DNA from: Cardiocondyla obscurior
Taxonomy: Eukaryota > Arthropoda > Insecta > Hymenoptera > Formicidae
DNA: 64,000 bases
Direction of reading: 5' to 3'
NCBI RefSeq assembly: GCF_019399895.1
Contig: NC_091866.1
Location: 6,059,501 to 6,123,500 of the forward strand
Made by a program: the position numbers and the translations under genes. Under the pieces are notes generated by a model, which did no database searches, was not told where the DNA came from, and worked only from the letters and a program-made list of their open reading frames with translations. Of the stretch, positions 22,445 to 33,690 are shown one piece after another. Every line of letters starts with the position of its first letter. Position 1 is the first letter of the stretch.

Positions 22445-22577
22445 CCGCCTCGAGCGCAGACGATGCACCTTTTCCGCGCTGGGGAGCACCCCAGCATCCG
22501 ATCCTCCAGGACTTGGGCGCTCCCAAGTCTTCCTCGACCGGGCTCACCCGGCCTCCGAAACCGACTTCGCTCTACAC

Positions 22578-22875
22578 GACTCGGGCGCTCCCGAGCCTTC
22601 CTTCGACCGGGCGCTCTCGGCCGTCCTTGACACCGACATCTCCGAGACTCGGGCGCTCCCAAGCCTTCCTTCGACCGGGCGCTCCCGGCCGTCCTCGACA
22701 CCGACATCTCCGAGACTCGGGCGCTCCCGAGCCTTCCTTCGACCGGGCGCTCCCGGCCGTCCTCGACACCGACATCTCCGAGACTCGGGCGCTCCCGAGC
22801 CTTCCTTCGACCGGGCGCTCCCGGCCGTCCTCGACACCGACATCTCCGAGACTCGGGCGCTCCCGACTCTCTCTC
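22578..22875 (+). repeat. 68-bp tandem repeat array
   Basis: 'gactcgggcgctcc' occurs at 22578, 22646, 22714, 22782 and 22850, an exact 68-bp period. The repeats are nearly identical and GC-rich. Confidence 0.95.
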
Positions 22876-22894
22876 TCTCTCGCCGACACGGCCC

Positions 22895-23245
22895 TGGCGT
22901 TCCGTCTCATAGGCAAATTAAGTCGCGGCGCCGCCGACTCGCGAACGCGAAGCCTGTACGACCGACACGGCCCAGACGGCCTGGCTTGTAGTCCGCGCCG
23001 CCGACTCGCGACCGCGGAACCTGTACAACCGACACGGCCCGAGCGGCCTGGCTTGTAATCCGCGCCGCCGACTCGCGACCGCGAAGCCTGTACGACCGAT
23101 ACGGCCGAACGGCCTGGCTTGTAATCCGCGCCGCCGACTCGCGACCGCGGAGCCTGTACGACCGACACGGCCCGAGCGGCCTGTCCTGTAACTCGCGTCG
23201 CCGACTCGCAACCGCGGAGCCTGTACGACCGATACGGCCCGTTAC
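22895..23245 (+). repeat. 66-67-bp tandem repeat array
   Basis: 'accgacacgg' or 'accgatacgg' occurs at 22961, 23028, 23095, 23161 and 23228. The unit is unrelated to the adjacent 68-bp array. Confidence 0.95.
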
Positions 23246-24194
23246 ATAGGATACGTCCCAAAGCGACCCGAACTAGCGTTCACCTGGAATCCAGCTCACG
23301 GCGGATGGCCGTTTTGTTCAATTCATCTTTAGATTATTACATTGTTTATTCCTTTGTTTCATTTATTCTTAGATTAAGTGTATTATTTTGACTCTACATT
23401 ATTTCTTTTCTTAATAAATTTTTTATTTTACGATTAACCAAGTCTCGGTTCTTTACACTCGCACTCTGGCTTCCGACGAGCTCTCCGAACGCGAAATTAC
23501 CGTGTTACAACCTTTCTGGTTGCCCACGCCGGGCACGTATGGGCCCTGGGCTCTCCACTCCTCCCCACAGTTGGGACAGTTTTTTACTGTGGTCCCGGGG
23601 CGTCCACATCGGTAGCAGAAGTCACGGCGTCGTGGTTGCGGGCAATTGTGGAGGAAATGTTTCCTCGGCCGCAATTCCAGCATCTTTCTCGGTCCGTGCC
23701 GGGGGCGGACTTGGCCCTTTCGACAGGTTTCGGAGGGTTTCGTACCGGTGGCCTCGATCTATCGGTTTCTTCGGGTTTTGGCAGGGGTTTCTCGGAAGTG
23801 GTCACTTCCGGTGTCGCAGTGGGTGCGGATAGCTGTTCCCGCTGTACCTCCAGGTACGTAGTCTGCACCGCTTTGTCCCTCATAACGCTCGGATCTCGAA
23901 CGCACCGTAATGGCGGGAAGTTTTCCTTCGGCCAGTCGTCGGGAGTCTGCGTGCCCACCGAGACGCCTTCCCACGCGGTCTGCGCTTCTGCCTCCTGGCA
24001 ACCTCCCAGCACCTGGGTTAATACTGGGCCCATGTACAGGGGTTGGCCTCGTCTGTGCGACAACACGACGCACTCCAGGCGCTGCCAGAAGCCTGGCATT
24101 CCAGACTCCATTTGTATCAGGAGGCTTATGATGTCTGGATGTACTCCGCACCGCATGATGGTACCGGTAGCGTTCTTTGCCCAATTTATCTGGC

Positions 24195-24767
24195 CTAAGG
24201 GGTGAAGGGTGGTACAAAGGCTTTTAAATCTTTAACATGACTTTTCCCCGCTACATTTCCCGATGGATCCGCGAGTTCGTACACGACAGGCGACAACACC
24301 TTTGCTACCGTAAACGGACCGTGAAATTTTGTCGCGAGTTTGGCTGCAATGTGTTGCGTGGCGGACGATAAAACGTGTTGTCTTTTAAGGACTTGATCAC
24401 CGATTTTAAACCGCCGATCTTTATGCCGAGCATTGTAATATCGCGCTTGCTTCTGTTGAGCCTCTTCTAAATTTTCCATAATCCATTCCCGCAAAAGTTG
24501 AATGCGCTCCATGCGCTCTTTCCATTTTTCGGGCTCTGTAGGCTCAACCTCTACGTCCGCCTTGGTTTTTCCGTACTTAGTTCCTACCGGTTGCGGTTCC
24601 CTCCCAAAATTGAGGAACGCGGGCGTAGCTTGCAACAACTCGTGGTGCGCCGAATTATATGCAAAACGAAATTCGTTAATGTGTGCGTCCCATTCGCGGT
24701 GATCTCTTTTTAAATAAGCGGTATCATGGTTTTTAAAACGCGATTAATTCTCTCGACTGGATTAGCT
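24195..24767 (-). pseudogene. Gypsy integrase, C-terminal part
   Basis: It contains NPVERINR (with the catalytic Glu of the DDE triad), the AYNSAHHE segment, and then the C-terminal domain with QQKQARYYNARHKD, FKIGDQVLKR and FHGPFTVAKVL, ending in a TAG near 24195. A frame change lies near 24715. It is separated from the first half of the integrase by the insertion at 24768-27115. Confidence 0.85.
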
Positions 24768-27115
24768 TGTAACGAGGTAGGCACCTACCTCGCCCCGGCA
24801 AAACATCGGCCGGCCCGTCGGACCGAACATCGTCCGGCGGGAATAGGGGCGCGGTGCGCCCCGACCCTTTTTTAAAACACCGCGAAGATTAACGCGCGCC
24901 GTTATAGGTAAGCATACCGCCGTCCCGCGTCGCGCGAAAATTAATACTATTAACGATTGCGACGAGCGCTGCGACGCCAACCCCCGGGAACCCGAACGCC
25001 CCGGGCCACGCGAAAGACCGAATAAAAAGGCCGGGTACCGAGCGATCGAGAGCAGTCTTCCGGTCTACTGAGCTCCGTTCCGGGCCTCCGCTCAGTAGCT
25101 TCCCAGACAACCAAGCCACCCAGGAGTCGCTAAGCATGTAACGGTGCACCCGGCGATGCACCGTTCCGGCCACAACAACGGCCGGCCGCCGGACACAACA
25201 CCGTCCGGCGGGGACCCGGGGCGCGGTGCGCCCCAAACTTTATAATTTTATCTGCGCCGGCACAGCACGGCAACGCGTAGCCGTTCCGCGGCTAAGTCCA
25301 TCCGCGGACTTAGCCGAGCGTCTCCGAGCGCCGCCGAACCGCGCCGTCGACGTCGAGGCCTGTCGTTTCCGAGCGCGCCGCATCCCGGGGCCTCGGCGCC
25401 ACGCGTCGGGACACGTCACGCACACCGCTAAGCCCCGGCAACCCTGCGTCGTCACTTTTTTACGTATAAAAAGTCGACGTCAGGACTCAGCGGGACCGTC
25501 CTGATCCGTTCGCTCTCGAGCGAACATCCATCCTAGAGCATGAAACCACGGGGTGAAGCGAACTTCGTCTCGGCCAGGAGATCCTGGCGCTCACAATCCT
25601 CTCGTTACGAATTCTGACCGAACGCACGACTAGCTCGTGGGGTGGGGCGCACTCCGCCTCCTTCGAGGACTCTCGATCCTACGTCTGCGGCACGGAAAGA
25701 CTCGAAATGCAATAAAGATCCCGTCGCACCGTCGTGATCCACGGGGTGGAGAGATCTCCGCCTCGGCCAAGAACTCTTGGCTAAACGACACCAGGCAAGG
25801 TGCATCCTGACCACGCGCATCGCGTCCACCGCGGTCCACCAACGCATCGATATTTCCGACCATAAAACGAGATCAATTGTATCGCGATCTATAGCACGGC
25901 GGGCCCCGCCCGTCACGCTGCGCCCGCGTCCCGCGTCCCGTCGGTCCGCCCGGCAGGACCGATCGCGAGATCTACGATCCGCGGCGTAAACCGCGCCCAC
26001 TATTCCGCGCCCGCGGCCCGCGTACCACCGGTAGTTCCGTCAGGACCGATCCCGAAATTAACGATACGCGCCGAACACCGCGCCCACGATTTCGCGCCAC
26101 CCACCGCGCCTCACGTGGTGCATCCGCGACCATCCGCGAATATACGTATAGCGCACGCGTTATATCGATCCGCGATCGAAAGGGCCGACGCGCCCACCGG
26201 CACATTGTATCCGCACGCCGTACACGTATTCATTTTATCATATTCTATTGTATATATCTATATATCTATCGGCGTCGCTTGACTAAGCGAGCGTCGTTGT
26301 TGAAGAATAAATCATTCTTTGTTAATTAATTCCGTCTCGGTGCATTCTCGACCTCATCTACTCGAATCCTGTGATCCGACGAGCGTCCCGGGCTCGCTGG
26401 CCCGTTATTCGAGGACCACGCGGACAGGTCGTTTCAAGCACGAGGGTCAAGCGTTCTCGGCCTTCGCCAAGAGTTCTTGGCCGCGACATCGCCTCCTTTC
26501 CTTCGAAACTGCCAGGTCGCCGGCCACAGCGGATAAAGCGGGGTGAAGCGTGCTTCGCCTCCGCCGAGCGTTCTCGGCTTATCCCGTGGCAGACGCCCGG
26601 GCAGCATCTCCAACCGCTTCGGCGGTTCCTGACGAGCGCGGCGCAATCCAGAGGTAAAGAGTCCTTCGTCTCTGCCGAGCGTTCTTGGCGATTGCCACCC
26701 GCGCTCCCGTTCCTAAAGAAACCGCGGTCCATAATAGGGAGGGCACCTTATTACACCGCCACGCGCGGATTCACGCGACCGACGACGATTCTGTTTGCGT
26801 CACCCATGCGATAGGCGCCGCGGCCTAAAAACGCCTGTATAGAAAATCGAAACTCACGCGACCGCCGACAACTCTGTTTACGTCGCCCGTGCGACAAGCG
26901 CCGCGGCCGAACACCTGTACATAAGAACATTGTAAATAACCGATCCAAAAATAAATGTGAATAGAATACAAAAAAAGACACGAGACTCCAAGTGTTTTCG
27001 CTCCTTCCCGCGGACACCCCGGCTGGCCCTAGACGCACGCGACGACTCGCCGACTACCGCGGCGAGTCGCTTGACCGTGTCCGGCCACACGGAAGGGAGA
27101 AAGGGGGGTGTTACA
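24768..27115 (+). mobile_element. LTR-like non-coding insertion with AGCT target duplication
   Basis: It starts TGTAACG and ends GTGTTACA, flanked by AGCT at 24764-24767 and 27116-27119. It is 2348 bp and GC-rich, with AATAAA signals at 26306 and 26950. A start-like motif (TGTAACGG followed by 'gtccggcgggga' and 'gcgcggtgcgcccc') recurs near 25138, suggesting an internal LTR-type duplication. I see no conserved coding, so it is either a solo LTR or a non-autonomous LTR element. Confidence 0.65.
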
Positions 27116-27119
27116 AGCT

Positions 27120-29963
27120 TGCGGATGATATGGCGGAACAGTTGAATGATAGAGGCCGTATTTGTCCGTTAGTTCTTTAATATCTCGGTTATTAAATTCC
27201 GTGCCGTTATCCGTGAGCAGTACGCGGTGCGCCCCATCGAAAAATAATTAAATCTTCGATAGCTTCGCGGATTTTTGCTCCCGTCGCTTTTCGGAGTGGT
27301 CGGCACTCAACCCATTTTGTGAAAAGATCTTGTAGGACGAGCAAATACGCGTGACCCGATTTACTAATCGGTATCGGTCCCATAATATCCGCGGCGACCA
27401 CGGTCCACGGGGCTTCGATAACGCGTCGTCCCATCAATCCAGCCGGTACGTCTTGTTCGATTTTTGTTTTCTGGCAAATATCGCACCTACGCACGTAATT
27501 CACGATCGTTTTGTGCATGCGAGGCCAATAATATCGCGTCGCGACTCGACGGTACGTTTTCTCAATTCCGAGGTGTCCCGCCTGCAGCGGATCGTGATTT
27601 TCGCGAATAATTTTTACCCTATCCCTCTGTGGTACCACTAATTTCCATTGATCGAGATCTGTTACCGCCTGCGATATCTCCGCGCGAGGTTTGCGAAAAT
27701 ATAGTTCTCCGTCTTCGATTTGCCACCCGAGATGTTTTTGTGGTTCTGCCGAGACTTCCGCTTTCTTCGCGTTGTACCACTGGTCCGCCTCGACCGCGAC
27801 AGCACAGAGTTCTCCGTCTTTTTCCGAAATTCGCGAGAGGGCATCCGGTACGTGGTGCATCGCGCCCTTACGATGTTCGACAACGTAATCGTATTCTAAC
27901 AATTCTAATGCCCGTCGCGCTAGCCTTCCCGTCGGATTTTTCAAATTATGCAACCACCGGAGGCTGCTATGATCCGTGATTACACGAAAGGAATATCCCT
28001 CTAAATAGGGGCGGAATTTTTTTATGGCCCACACCACCGCGAGACACTCTTGTTCGGTTGTAGAGTATCGTGTCTCCGCGTCTGATAGTGCACGACTCGC
28101 GAACGCTATTACCCGCTCCATTTCGTCGATATCTTACGTTAATACGGCCCCGAGACCTACAGAACTCGCGTCGGTCTGTAACACGAACGGTTCCGAAAAG
28201 TCTAGACACGCGAGTGTAGGCGGGGTGGTAATTCGTTCTTTTACTAGCTCAAAAGCCGCCTTTTGAGCATCCCCCCAACCCCAAGAGTTGTTTTTCTTGA
28301 GAAGACGCGTCAGTGGTTCGAGAACGGTCGCACACTGTGGAATAAAGCGCCGGTACCACGACGCCATCCCGATAAAACGCCGTAATTGTTTAATGTTTCG
28401 CGGCGGAGGGTAATTCCGAATAGCTTCCGTTTTATCCGGGTCGACTTTTAAACCGTCATTTTGCACTAAAAATCCGAGGTATTTCACCTGCGAGCGGCAA
28501 AACTTACTTTTCTCGGGATTTATTGTAAGTCCCGCTTCACGAATCTTCGCGAAAACTTTTCCGAGCCACACTAAGTGGTTTTCAAACGTTCTTGTGACGA
28601 CCACGATGTCGTCCAGATACGCAAACGCGTGAGGTTCCATTTCCGGCCCGATTAATTTATCCAACAATCGTTGAAAGGTCGCAGGCGCTCCCGTCAATCC
28701 GTACGGCATTCTTGTGAAATGATATAATCCACGTCCTGGCACGGTAAACGCCGTAAGTTCGCGACTTTCTTTTTCGAGCGGAATTTGGAAGTAAGCCTGG
28801 CTTAAATCTATCGTCGAGATGTAACGCGCGGCTCTCAGTTTATCTAGAATCGCGTTCATGTACGGTAATGGGTACGCGTCTTTCTTTGAAACGCTATTTA
28901 ATTTCCGAAAATCTAAACAGAATCGATAGCTGCCGTTCGGTTTCTTAATCATTACTATCGGCGTCGACCACTCACTATTCGACGGCTCTATTATTCCCGC
29001 TTCGAGCATTTTATCGACTTCCGCGTAAATAGCCTCTTGTATCTTAGGCGAAACCGGATAGTATCGCTGCTTTATCGGCGCGTCATTCCCGACGTCGATT
29101 TTGTGTTCCGCGAGCGTCGTGGCACCAGGCCTTTCCGGATCCCCCTGGATCTCGGAAGCCAAAAATTCGGCGAGCATCTTTCCTTCGTCGGGCGAGAGCT
29201 CGCTAAGACCGCAGCCTAACGCGAAACCCGGATCCGCTCGCGCCTCTTTCCCCCGCCTCGGAGGAACCCATGCCGTTCGCCCCCGCGAATCAGCCGGAGA
29301 CGCTACGTTTCCCGCTTTTCGGTGCGACTCCCCTGGAATTGCCCGAATCTCGCCGTTCGGCCGCTTTCTTTCCACGGAACGCCGTGGTTTCTCGAGCATG
29401 AGCGCCTCGCCCTGCTCAAAGCGATATTTCGTTGCGGTATTATCAGCGAAGTGCCACTCCCGCGTCGCGAAATCTATCACCAACCCGAATGCCGCCAAGA
29501 AATCCGTGCCCACAATGCACGGTAACGCCAACGACGCTAGCGAACAGACGCTCAATTTCCGCGTCTCGTCCCGTAAAGTGATCGGTATCGCGGCTTCCCC
29601 CTGGACGCTCGCGATTTGACCGGTGGCAGTAATCACTCGATTCCCGGTTTTTCCGTCAATTTTGATGCCGCGTTTTTTGAGCGCCCCCACGGCCTCCTCC
29701 CCGAGGAAGGTCCGGCTGGATCCTGAATCCAGCAGCGCCAAAAATTCGCACGGGCCGACGGAAACGCGAAGAAAATTCAATTGGGTCGAGTCCCGAGCTC
29801 CGTACGCGCTATACGCGAATTCACGACCCCCGGTCGCGCCAGAACTTTCGAGGCTCTCACTAAGAGAGGTCGGATCGCCCCGCAACCCCGGCCCCTTTAC
29901 GCGTTTCCCGAACAATCCGGGCAATCGCGTAACGTTACTTCCGCGCGTCCACACCGATAACAA
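27120..29963 (-). pseudogene. Gypsy pol: protease, RT, RNase H, integrase N-terminal half
   Basis: The aspartic protease has LLDSGSSRTFLG (about residue 80). The reverse transcriptase has the FCLDFRKLN, IDLSQAYFQIPL, MPYGLTGAPATFQ and YLDDIVV blocks. RNase H starts with LQTDASSVGLGAVL and then meets an in-frame TAA at 28134-28136; the same frame resumes with ITDHSSLRWL. Integrase has the HHCC zinc motif (GHLG...CDICQKTK), ADIMGP for the first Asp, a frame change near 27240, and LLTDNGTEF for the second Asp, before the insertion at 27115. Pol lies in another frame than gag and overlaps it by at least 66 nt, suggesting programmed frameshifting. The stop and frameshift make it dead. Confidence 0.9.
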
Positions 29964-30065
29964 TGCACGCGCGGCTTGGCCTTACATTCGCGCGCGAAAT
30001 GGCCAGCTTGCTGACAATTCCAGCATTGACCGATTAACGGGCGCGAGATTTTTTTCGGAACAGTC
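29897..30065 (-). pseudogene. Gypsy gag, nucleocapsid end
   Basis: It encodes CWNCQQAGHFAREC (C-x2-C-x4-H-x4-C) and CYRCGR...CPDC, then ends at 29897. Upstream it is cut at 30065 by the Polinton. The rest of gag is at 51334-52409. Confidence 0.85.
30060..30065. other. Target-site duplication ACAGTC, left side of Polinton
   Basis: ACAGTC at 30060-30065 is repeated at 51328-51333. A perfect 6-bp duplication is the hallmark of Polinton/Maverick integration. Confidence 0.95.
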
Positions 30066-30896
30066 AGTAGATGTATACTGAGCGGTTCTGGATCACTACG
30101 TGTTAGTGTATCCGTGTGACCTAGGGCGAGGGGTAATGACGTCACGCGGGGAGGGGGGTGTTAATCGTTCCCTCTCGCTCGCACTCGTTCGCGCCGCCCA
30201 TCATCTCCTCTCGCTCGCACTCGTTGAACGCATGGAGCGGTTCTGGATCACTACGTGTTAGAGTATCCATGTGACCTAGGGCGAGGGGTGATGATGTCAC
30301 GCGGGGAGGGGGGGTGTTAACGGTTCTGGGTCCGTGAGACCTAGGGCAAGGGGTAATGACGTCATGCGGGGAGGGGGCGGGTATTTATAAATCGCCCCTG
30401 TGTCGGCGATTCTAAGAACGAATTGTTTAGAAAATAATAACAACATCGAAACTCTGAAATGCAATATTATTTTTAAAAATGATAAGCGCGTCGTCGCGCA
30501 GCGGCATGTTTATGCGGCATCGCGATTTTCAAAGGAGTCGCGATTTTTTCAAAGGAGTCGCGATTTTTTAAAAAGGGTCGTGTGGCGTCGCGGCGGCAAC
30601 GGGCGGCGACGGCGGCGGCAAGCGGCGGATCGCAAGGTATCGCGCCCAGCGTCCCCTCTCGCTCGCACTCGTTCGCGCCGCCCATCGTCTCCTCTTGCTC
30701 GCACCCGTTGAACGCACAAGGTCGCGCGCCCAGCGTCCTCTCTCGCTCGCACTCGTTCGCGCCGCCCATCGTCTCCTCTCGCTCGCACCCGTTGAACGCA
30801 CAAGTGTCGCGCGCCCAGCGTTCCCTTTCGCTCGCACCCGTTGAAAGCAAAGTATCATGCGCCCCATCGTTCCCTCTCGCTCGCACTCGTTAAGCG
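30066..30896 (+). repeat. Polinton left terminal inverted repeat, 831 bp
   Basis: It matches the reverse complement of 50582-51327. The first 330 bp contain three variants of a terminal unit starting 'agcggttctgg' (30081, 30236, about 30321). The inner part has tandem variants of 'ctctcgctcgcactcgtt', with one extra copy of about 85 bp relative to the right TIR. GC-rich open frames here are repeat artefacts. Confidence 0.95.
30357..30392 (+). promoter_or_regulatory. ATF/CRE site, GC box and TATA box in the left TIR
   Basis: TGACGTCA at 30357-30364 is followed by a GGGAGGGGGCGGG box and TATTTATAAAT at 30382-30392, directed into the element. Another TGACGTCA is at 30137-30144. The right TIR has the mirror copies. 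Confidence 0.5.
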
Positions 30897-31365
30897 TGCA
30901 AGTATCATCCTCCAACTAAAGAGATTTTTTTTTTAAATAGATTTTAAATAGATTTTTAAATAGATTTTTGATCTGAAAGCAGGCAACCTCACTCATTCTA
31001 TTGCTCCTCCGTTATCTCTAAATTCCTTAAGTGTAACTCTCTCATTCTTTCACCCTCAAATAAGTTTTTGTTCGCTCGCTCTTATTCACGCGTTTGTCAC
31101 CATTGACTACGACTCGCGTGATCCTTTTGCGGAGTATCTCGCTTTAAAATATAATATTAAACAAAACTGTAAACTATGAGGATACATAACTGTGTAGGCT
31201 CAGGGCTCAAGTGTTTATTCCTCTTCTTATTTTAACGATAAGAAAATTTTTGAAGATGTTGCGACGTTGCGACGTTGCAAGGAAGTTTTGTGCCGAGAGG
31301 CCAGTACGATTTAAACGTTCGGACAGTTTAGTTTCAATTGACAGTGAAAAAGAATATTTTGAAAA

Positions 31366-31929
31366 ATGGGGAAAGAAAGAATTTCGGAAGGACTAGATGA
31401 AGATATTAGTGAGGACGACTTCAGACCTTTACGCTTCTTTAACTTTGTGAATGATGACAACGATGACAATAACGCTAATGATGACAATAATGCTAATGAA
31501 GTTTTGGAGGGGCTCGTGCAAAATCATATGGGTGAGGTGGAAGAGGAAAATAGAGAAAATCCTGAGGAAGAAAATGAAGAAGAATCAGCGTCTGAAGGAG
31601 ATTTTATGACGGAGATGCAACAAATGTTCGATCAGATGTTTAGTGAAATCGGTGATGATGTTGCAATAACTGAAGTCACCACCGAAATCACCAATCAGAC
31701 AATGCACTGCCGCATCTTTTTTTATTATACTAACGATTATCTATTTTACTGTATACCATGCTTTATGGATGAACAGTTATTAGCGCATGAAGACTTTAAA
31801 ATGGTGAGATGTCACCGCATCGAAACATATGAAGTTCTTCTGACTGAACAACCCATCTTCTGCGATAAGTGTAAAAATTCATTGGCAATTATTATAAACT
31901 CAGATATGTGTCAGTCATGCAATCCATAA
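31366..31929 (+). CDS. Acidic Cys-pair (putative zinc) protein 1
   Basis: 187 aa, family not recognised. The first 110 residues are very acidic (Asn/Asp and Glu runs, such as DDNDDNNAND and EEENREN). The C-terminal 75 residues carry three cysteine pairs: C...FYY...CIPC, then FCDKC and CQSC, spaced like a zinc-ribbon or treble-clef pair. The same order and spacing occur in the protein at 36873-37316, so the two are paralogues. The plus-strand gene is the first coding unit after the left TIR. ATG 31366 is the first that includes the acidic region; another short frame from 31256 overlaps it and may be an upstream exon or noise. The surrounding DNA is AT-rich, unlike the core Polinton genes. Confidence 0.6.
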   Translation: MGKERISEGLDEDISEDDFRPLRFFNFVNDDNDDNNANDDNNANEVLEGLVQNHMGEVEEENRENPEEENEEESASEGDFMTEMQQMFDQMFSEIGDDVAITEVTTEITNQTMHCRIFFYYTNDYLFYCIPCFMDEQLLAHEDFKMVRCHRIETYEVLLTEQPIFCDKCKNSLAIIINSDMCQSCNP

Positions 31930-32007
31930 ATGTCACCAGTGCCTTTGTCGTCACCACTGCCTTTGTCGTCATCGTCACTGTCATCATCGTCGTCGTTTGT
32001 CATCATA

Positions 32008-32079
32008 GCTCATGTTGTTTTTTATGCTCATGTTGTTTTTTATGCTCATGTCGTTTTTTATGCTCATGTCGTTTTTTAT
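32008..32079 (+). repeat. 18-bp tandem repeat, four copies
   Basis: 'gctcatgttgttttttat' and its c-variant are repeated four times. A region of ATC-type triplets follows at 32295-32400. Confidence 0.85.
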
Positions 32080-32082
32080 CAA

Positions 32083-32479
32083 TTGCTGCTCATGCGGAAA
32101 ATAATTCCTTGGACAAAGATAAAGGAGCTCCACGAATTATGGAATCTATAATTGGTAAGTATTAAAAACAAAATAAAAAAAAATTTGTTATTTATGTATA
32201 ATATTATTAAAAAAATTTTTTTCTATTACAGAATAATTATTTTTGGTGTGAAGCCGTCACTTTCATCGAATTACAAAAAAGCGTGAAGCCAACGTCACCG
32301 GCGCCTTCATCATAATCATCACCATAATCATCATCACTATAATCATCATTGTTATCATTGTTATCATTGTTATCATTGTCATCATTGTTATCATTGTTAT
32401 ATTAATCATTTATGTAAAATCGGTATAAAATAATGTTTAAAATAATGTTTAAAATAATGTATATTTTAAAATAATGTAT
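32083..32479. other. Non-coding AT-rich stretch with a possible splice pair
   Basis: A GTAAGT at about 32156 and a TTACAG ending at about 32231 could be spliced, but joining them gives an immediate stop. The remainder is (ATC)n-type low-complexity and A/T runs. Confidence 0.35.
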
Positions 32480-33123
32480 TTTTTAAAAAATATAATCAAA
32501 AATGTAAAAATGTAAAAAAAAAAAAATTTCGTTTTTTTTTTGAACACCTTGTATTTCTTACTATTCGGTTTCGCGTTCAAGTATCTATTATGCTCTCTCA
32601 CACTCTATCTCACACTCTATCTCACACTCTTTCTCGCTCTATCTCACACTCATTAGTTTCTTATGGTCAAGTGTCGTTTACGTTCACGCTCGCACCCTTT
32701 CACGCTCTCACTCACATCTCCCTGTTAGCAATCGCTTCAAGATGTGCAACATGCATGCTTTAAAAAATGTGCAACCTGCATGCTTTCACTAGATACGAAT
32801 CTTTTCATGCCTGGTGGTAAAACTTTTTGTATTTTATGGTTCACCTAAAAAATTTTTTACATATGTACGCTTATGCGAGAAAAATATATTCGTTCTCCGT
32901 CAGTGTCTCACGCTTTCTTATCGTTTATTTTGACCACCGAGTTTGCTTCTCCTTCTTCAACCACTGCGTGAGCAGTGAACACCATACTGTTTCGGTATCA
33001 TTCGTTGTCTTAACATCGTATAGAGAAGGATCTCTATGAAGAAATTTTGTGTGGCTTATTCGCTGTTGTAGTTTTGTAATTTTGCTGTTTTTGTACAGAG
33101 TATTATTATACTTATTAGTGAAA

Positions 33124-33690
33124 ATGGCTTATTTTGGAAAGCAAGGTACATATCTTATAAATTACAATTTATATTGTGGTATGATTATAACGTGTTATTA
33201 TATTTTAGAGAAACGTCAGTTATGCGAAAATTTTATTAAAGGGCGTTGTAACACCAATCAATGCGATCTTCTACATACGTACAAGTATTGTTTTTCATAT
33301 CAAAATACGACGTGCCGCAACAGTACTTGCTTATACTTGCATATTACAAGTGTTGAGCAAGCCCGATACGAACGAACTGGGAAGGCGTCCGATCGGATGA
33401 GGGCAGAGGTGGGGCGAACTCTTCAAAACACAAATATATGCGGCGATTATAAATCTGGAAGATGTCAAAGGGAAAATTGTAATCGGCGACATATTGCACA
33501 TGCTGAAAAAATGGAGTGCATTATTTGCTGTGAGGAAGTATCGAGAGACACATTTGGTGCTGGAAGGTGTAAGCATGTGTATTGCTACACATGTGCCTTA
33601 AAATGTGCAGATTATATTCAAACTGAAGATATTTTAACAATCGAATGCCCCATGTGCAAATCTACAGTATCATACGATTTCTTATATTAA
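33124..33690 (+). CDS. Three-CCCH zinc finger plus RING protein
   Basis: ATG 33124, a 22-nt first exon, a 63-nt GT-AG intron (33146-33208) and a second exon to 33690 give 167 aa. The intron is itself in frame and open, so an unspliced longer form is possible. Three CCCH fingers have identical spacing, C-x7-C-x4-C-x3-H (CENFIKGRC..., CFSYQNTTC..., CGDYKSGRC...). They are followed by a C-terminal C3HC4 RING (CIICC...CKHVYCYTC...CPMC). CCCH fingers usually bind RNA and RING domains recruit ubiquitin E2 enzymes; the pairing recalls makorin-type E3 ligases, though the order is simpler. It is not a known core Polinton gene. It lies inside an inverted-repeat cassette. An RNA-binding E3 ligase role is inference. 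Confidence 0.75.
   Translation: MAYFGKQGTYLINYNLYCGMIITCYYILEKRQLCENFIKGRCNTNQCDLLHTYKYCFSYQNTTCRNSTCLYLHITSVEQARYERTGKASDRMRAEVGRTLQNTNICGDYKSGRCQRENCNRRHIAHAEKMECIICCEEVSRDTFGAGRCKHVYCYTCALKCADYIQTEDILTIECPMCKSTVSYDFLY

Larger units (their letters stand above)
22204..23509 (+). mobile_element. Solo LTR (1306 bp) with ACCT target duplication
   Basis: It starts TGCGGCC and ends GTGTTACA, flanked by ACCT at 22200-22203 and 23510-23513. On the plus strand it has a TATA box (22437), two tandem-repeat arrays and an AATAAA signal at 23413. Removing it rejoins the Gypsy third ORF. No internal region remains. The many open frames within it follow the repeats and are not genes. Confidence 0.75.
22097..24190 (-). 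pseudogene. Gypsy third ORF: zinc-knuckle protein downstream of pol
   Basis: It begins just after the pol stop and runs from about 24190 to 23514, then from 22203 to TAG near 22097 once the solo LTR is set aside. The first 100 residues contain a QRLECVVL region and a VGTQTP motif. A Pro/Lys/Glu-rich linker follows, then CWNCGR...HNC (first knuckle) and CYRCGR...NCPNC (second, C-x2-C-x9-C-x2-C). A one-base frame change falls inside the first knuckle near 23645. The knuckles resemble those of this element's own gag (CWNC...H...C and CYRCGR...CPDC), so the ORF may derive from a gag duplication. A nucleic-acid-binding role is likely by analogy; the position is where env would be, but no membrane segment is seen. 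Confidence 0.6.

Noticed and set aside
22356..23260. Frames up to 229 codons in the solo LTR
   Set aside because: They follow the 68-bp and 67-bp tandem repeats on both strands, with no coding signature.
30473..30915. Arg/Ala-rich frames in the Polinton TIRs
   Set aside because: Repeat artefacts open in many frames; mirrored in the other TIR.
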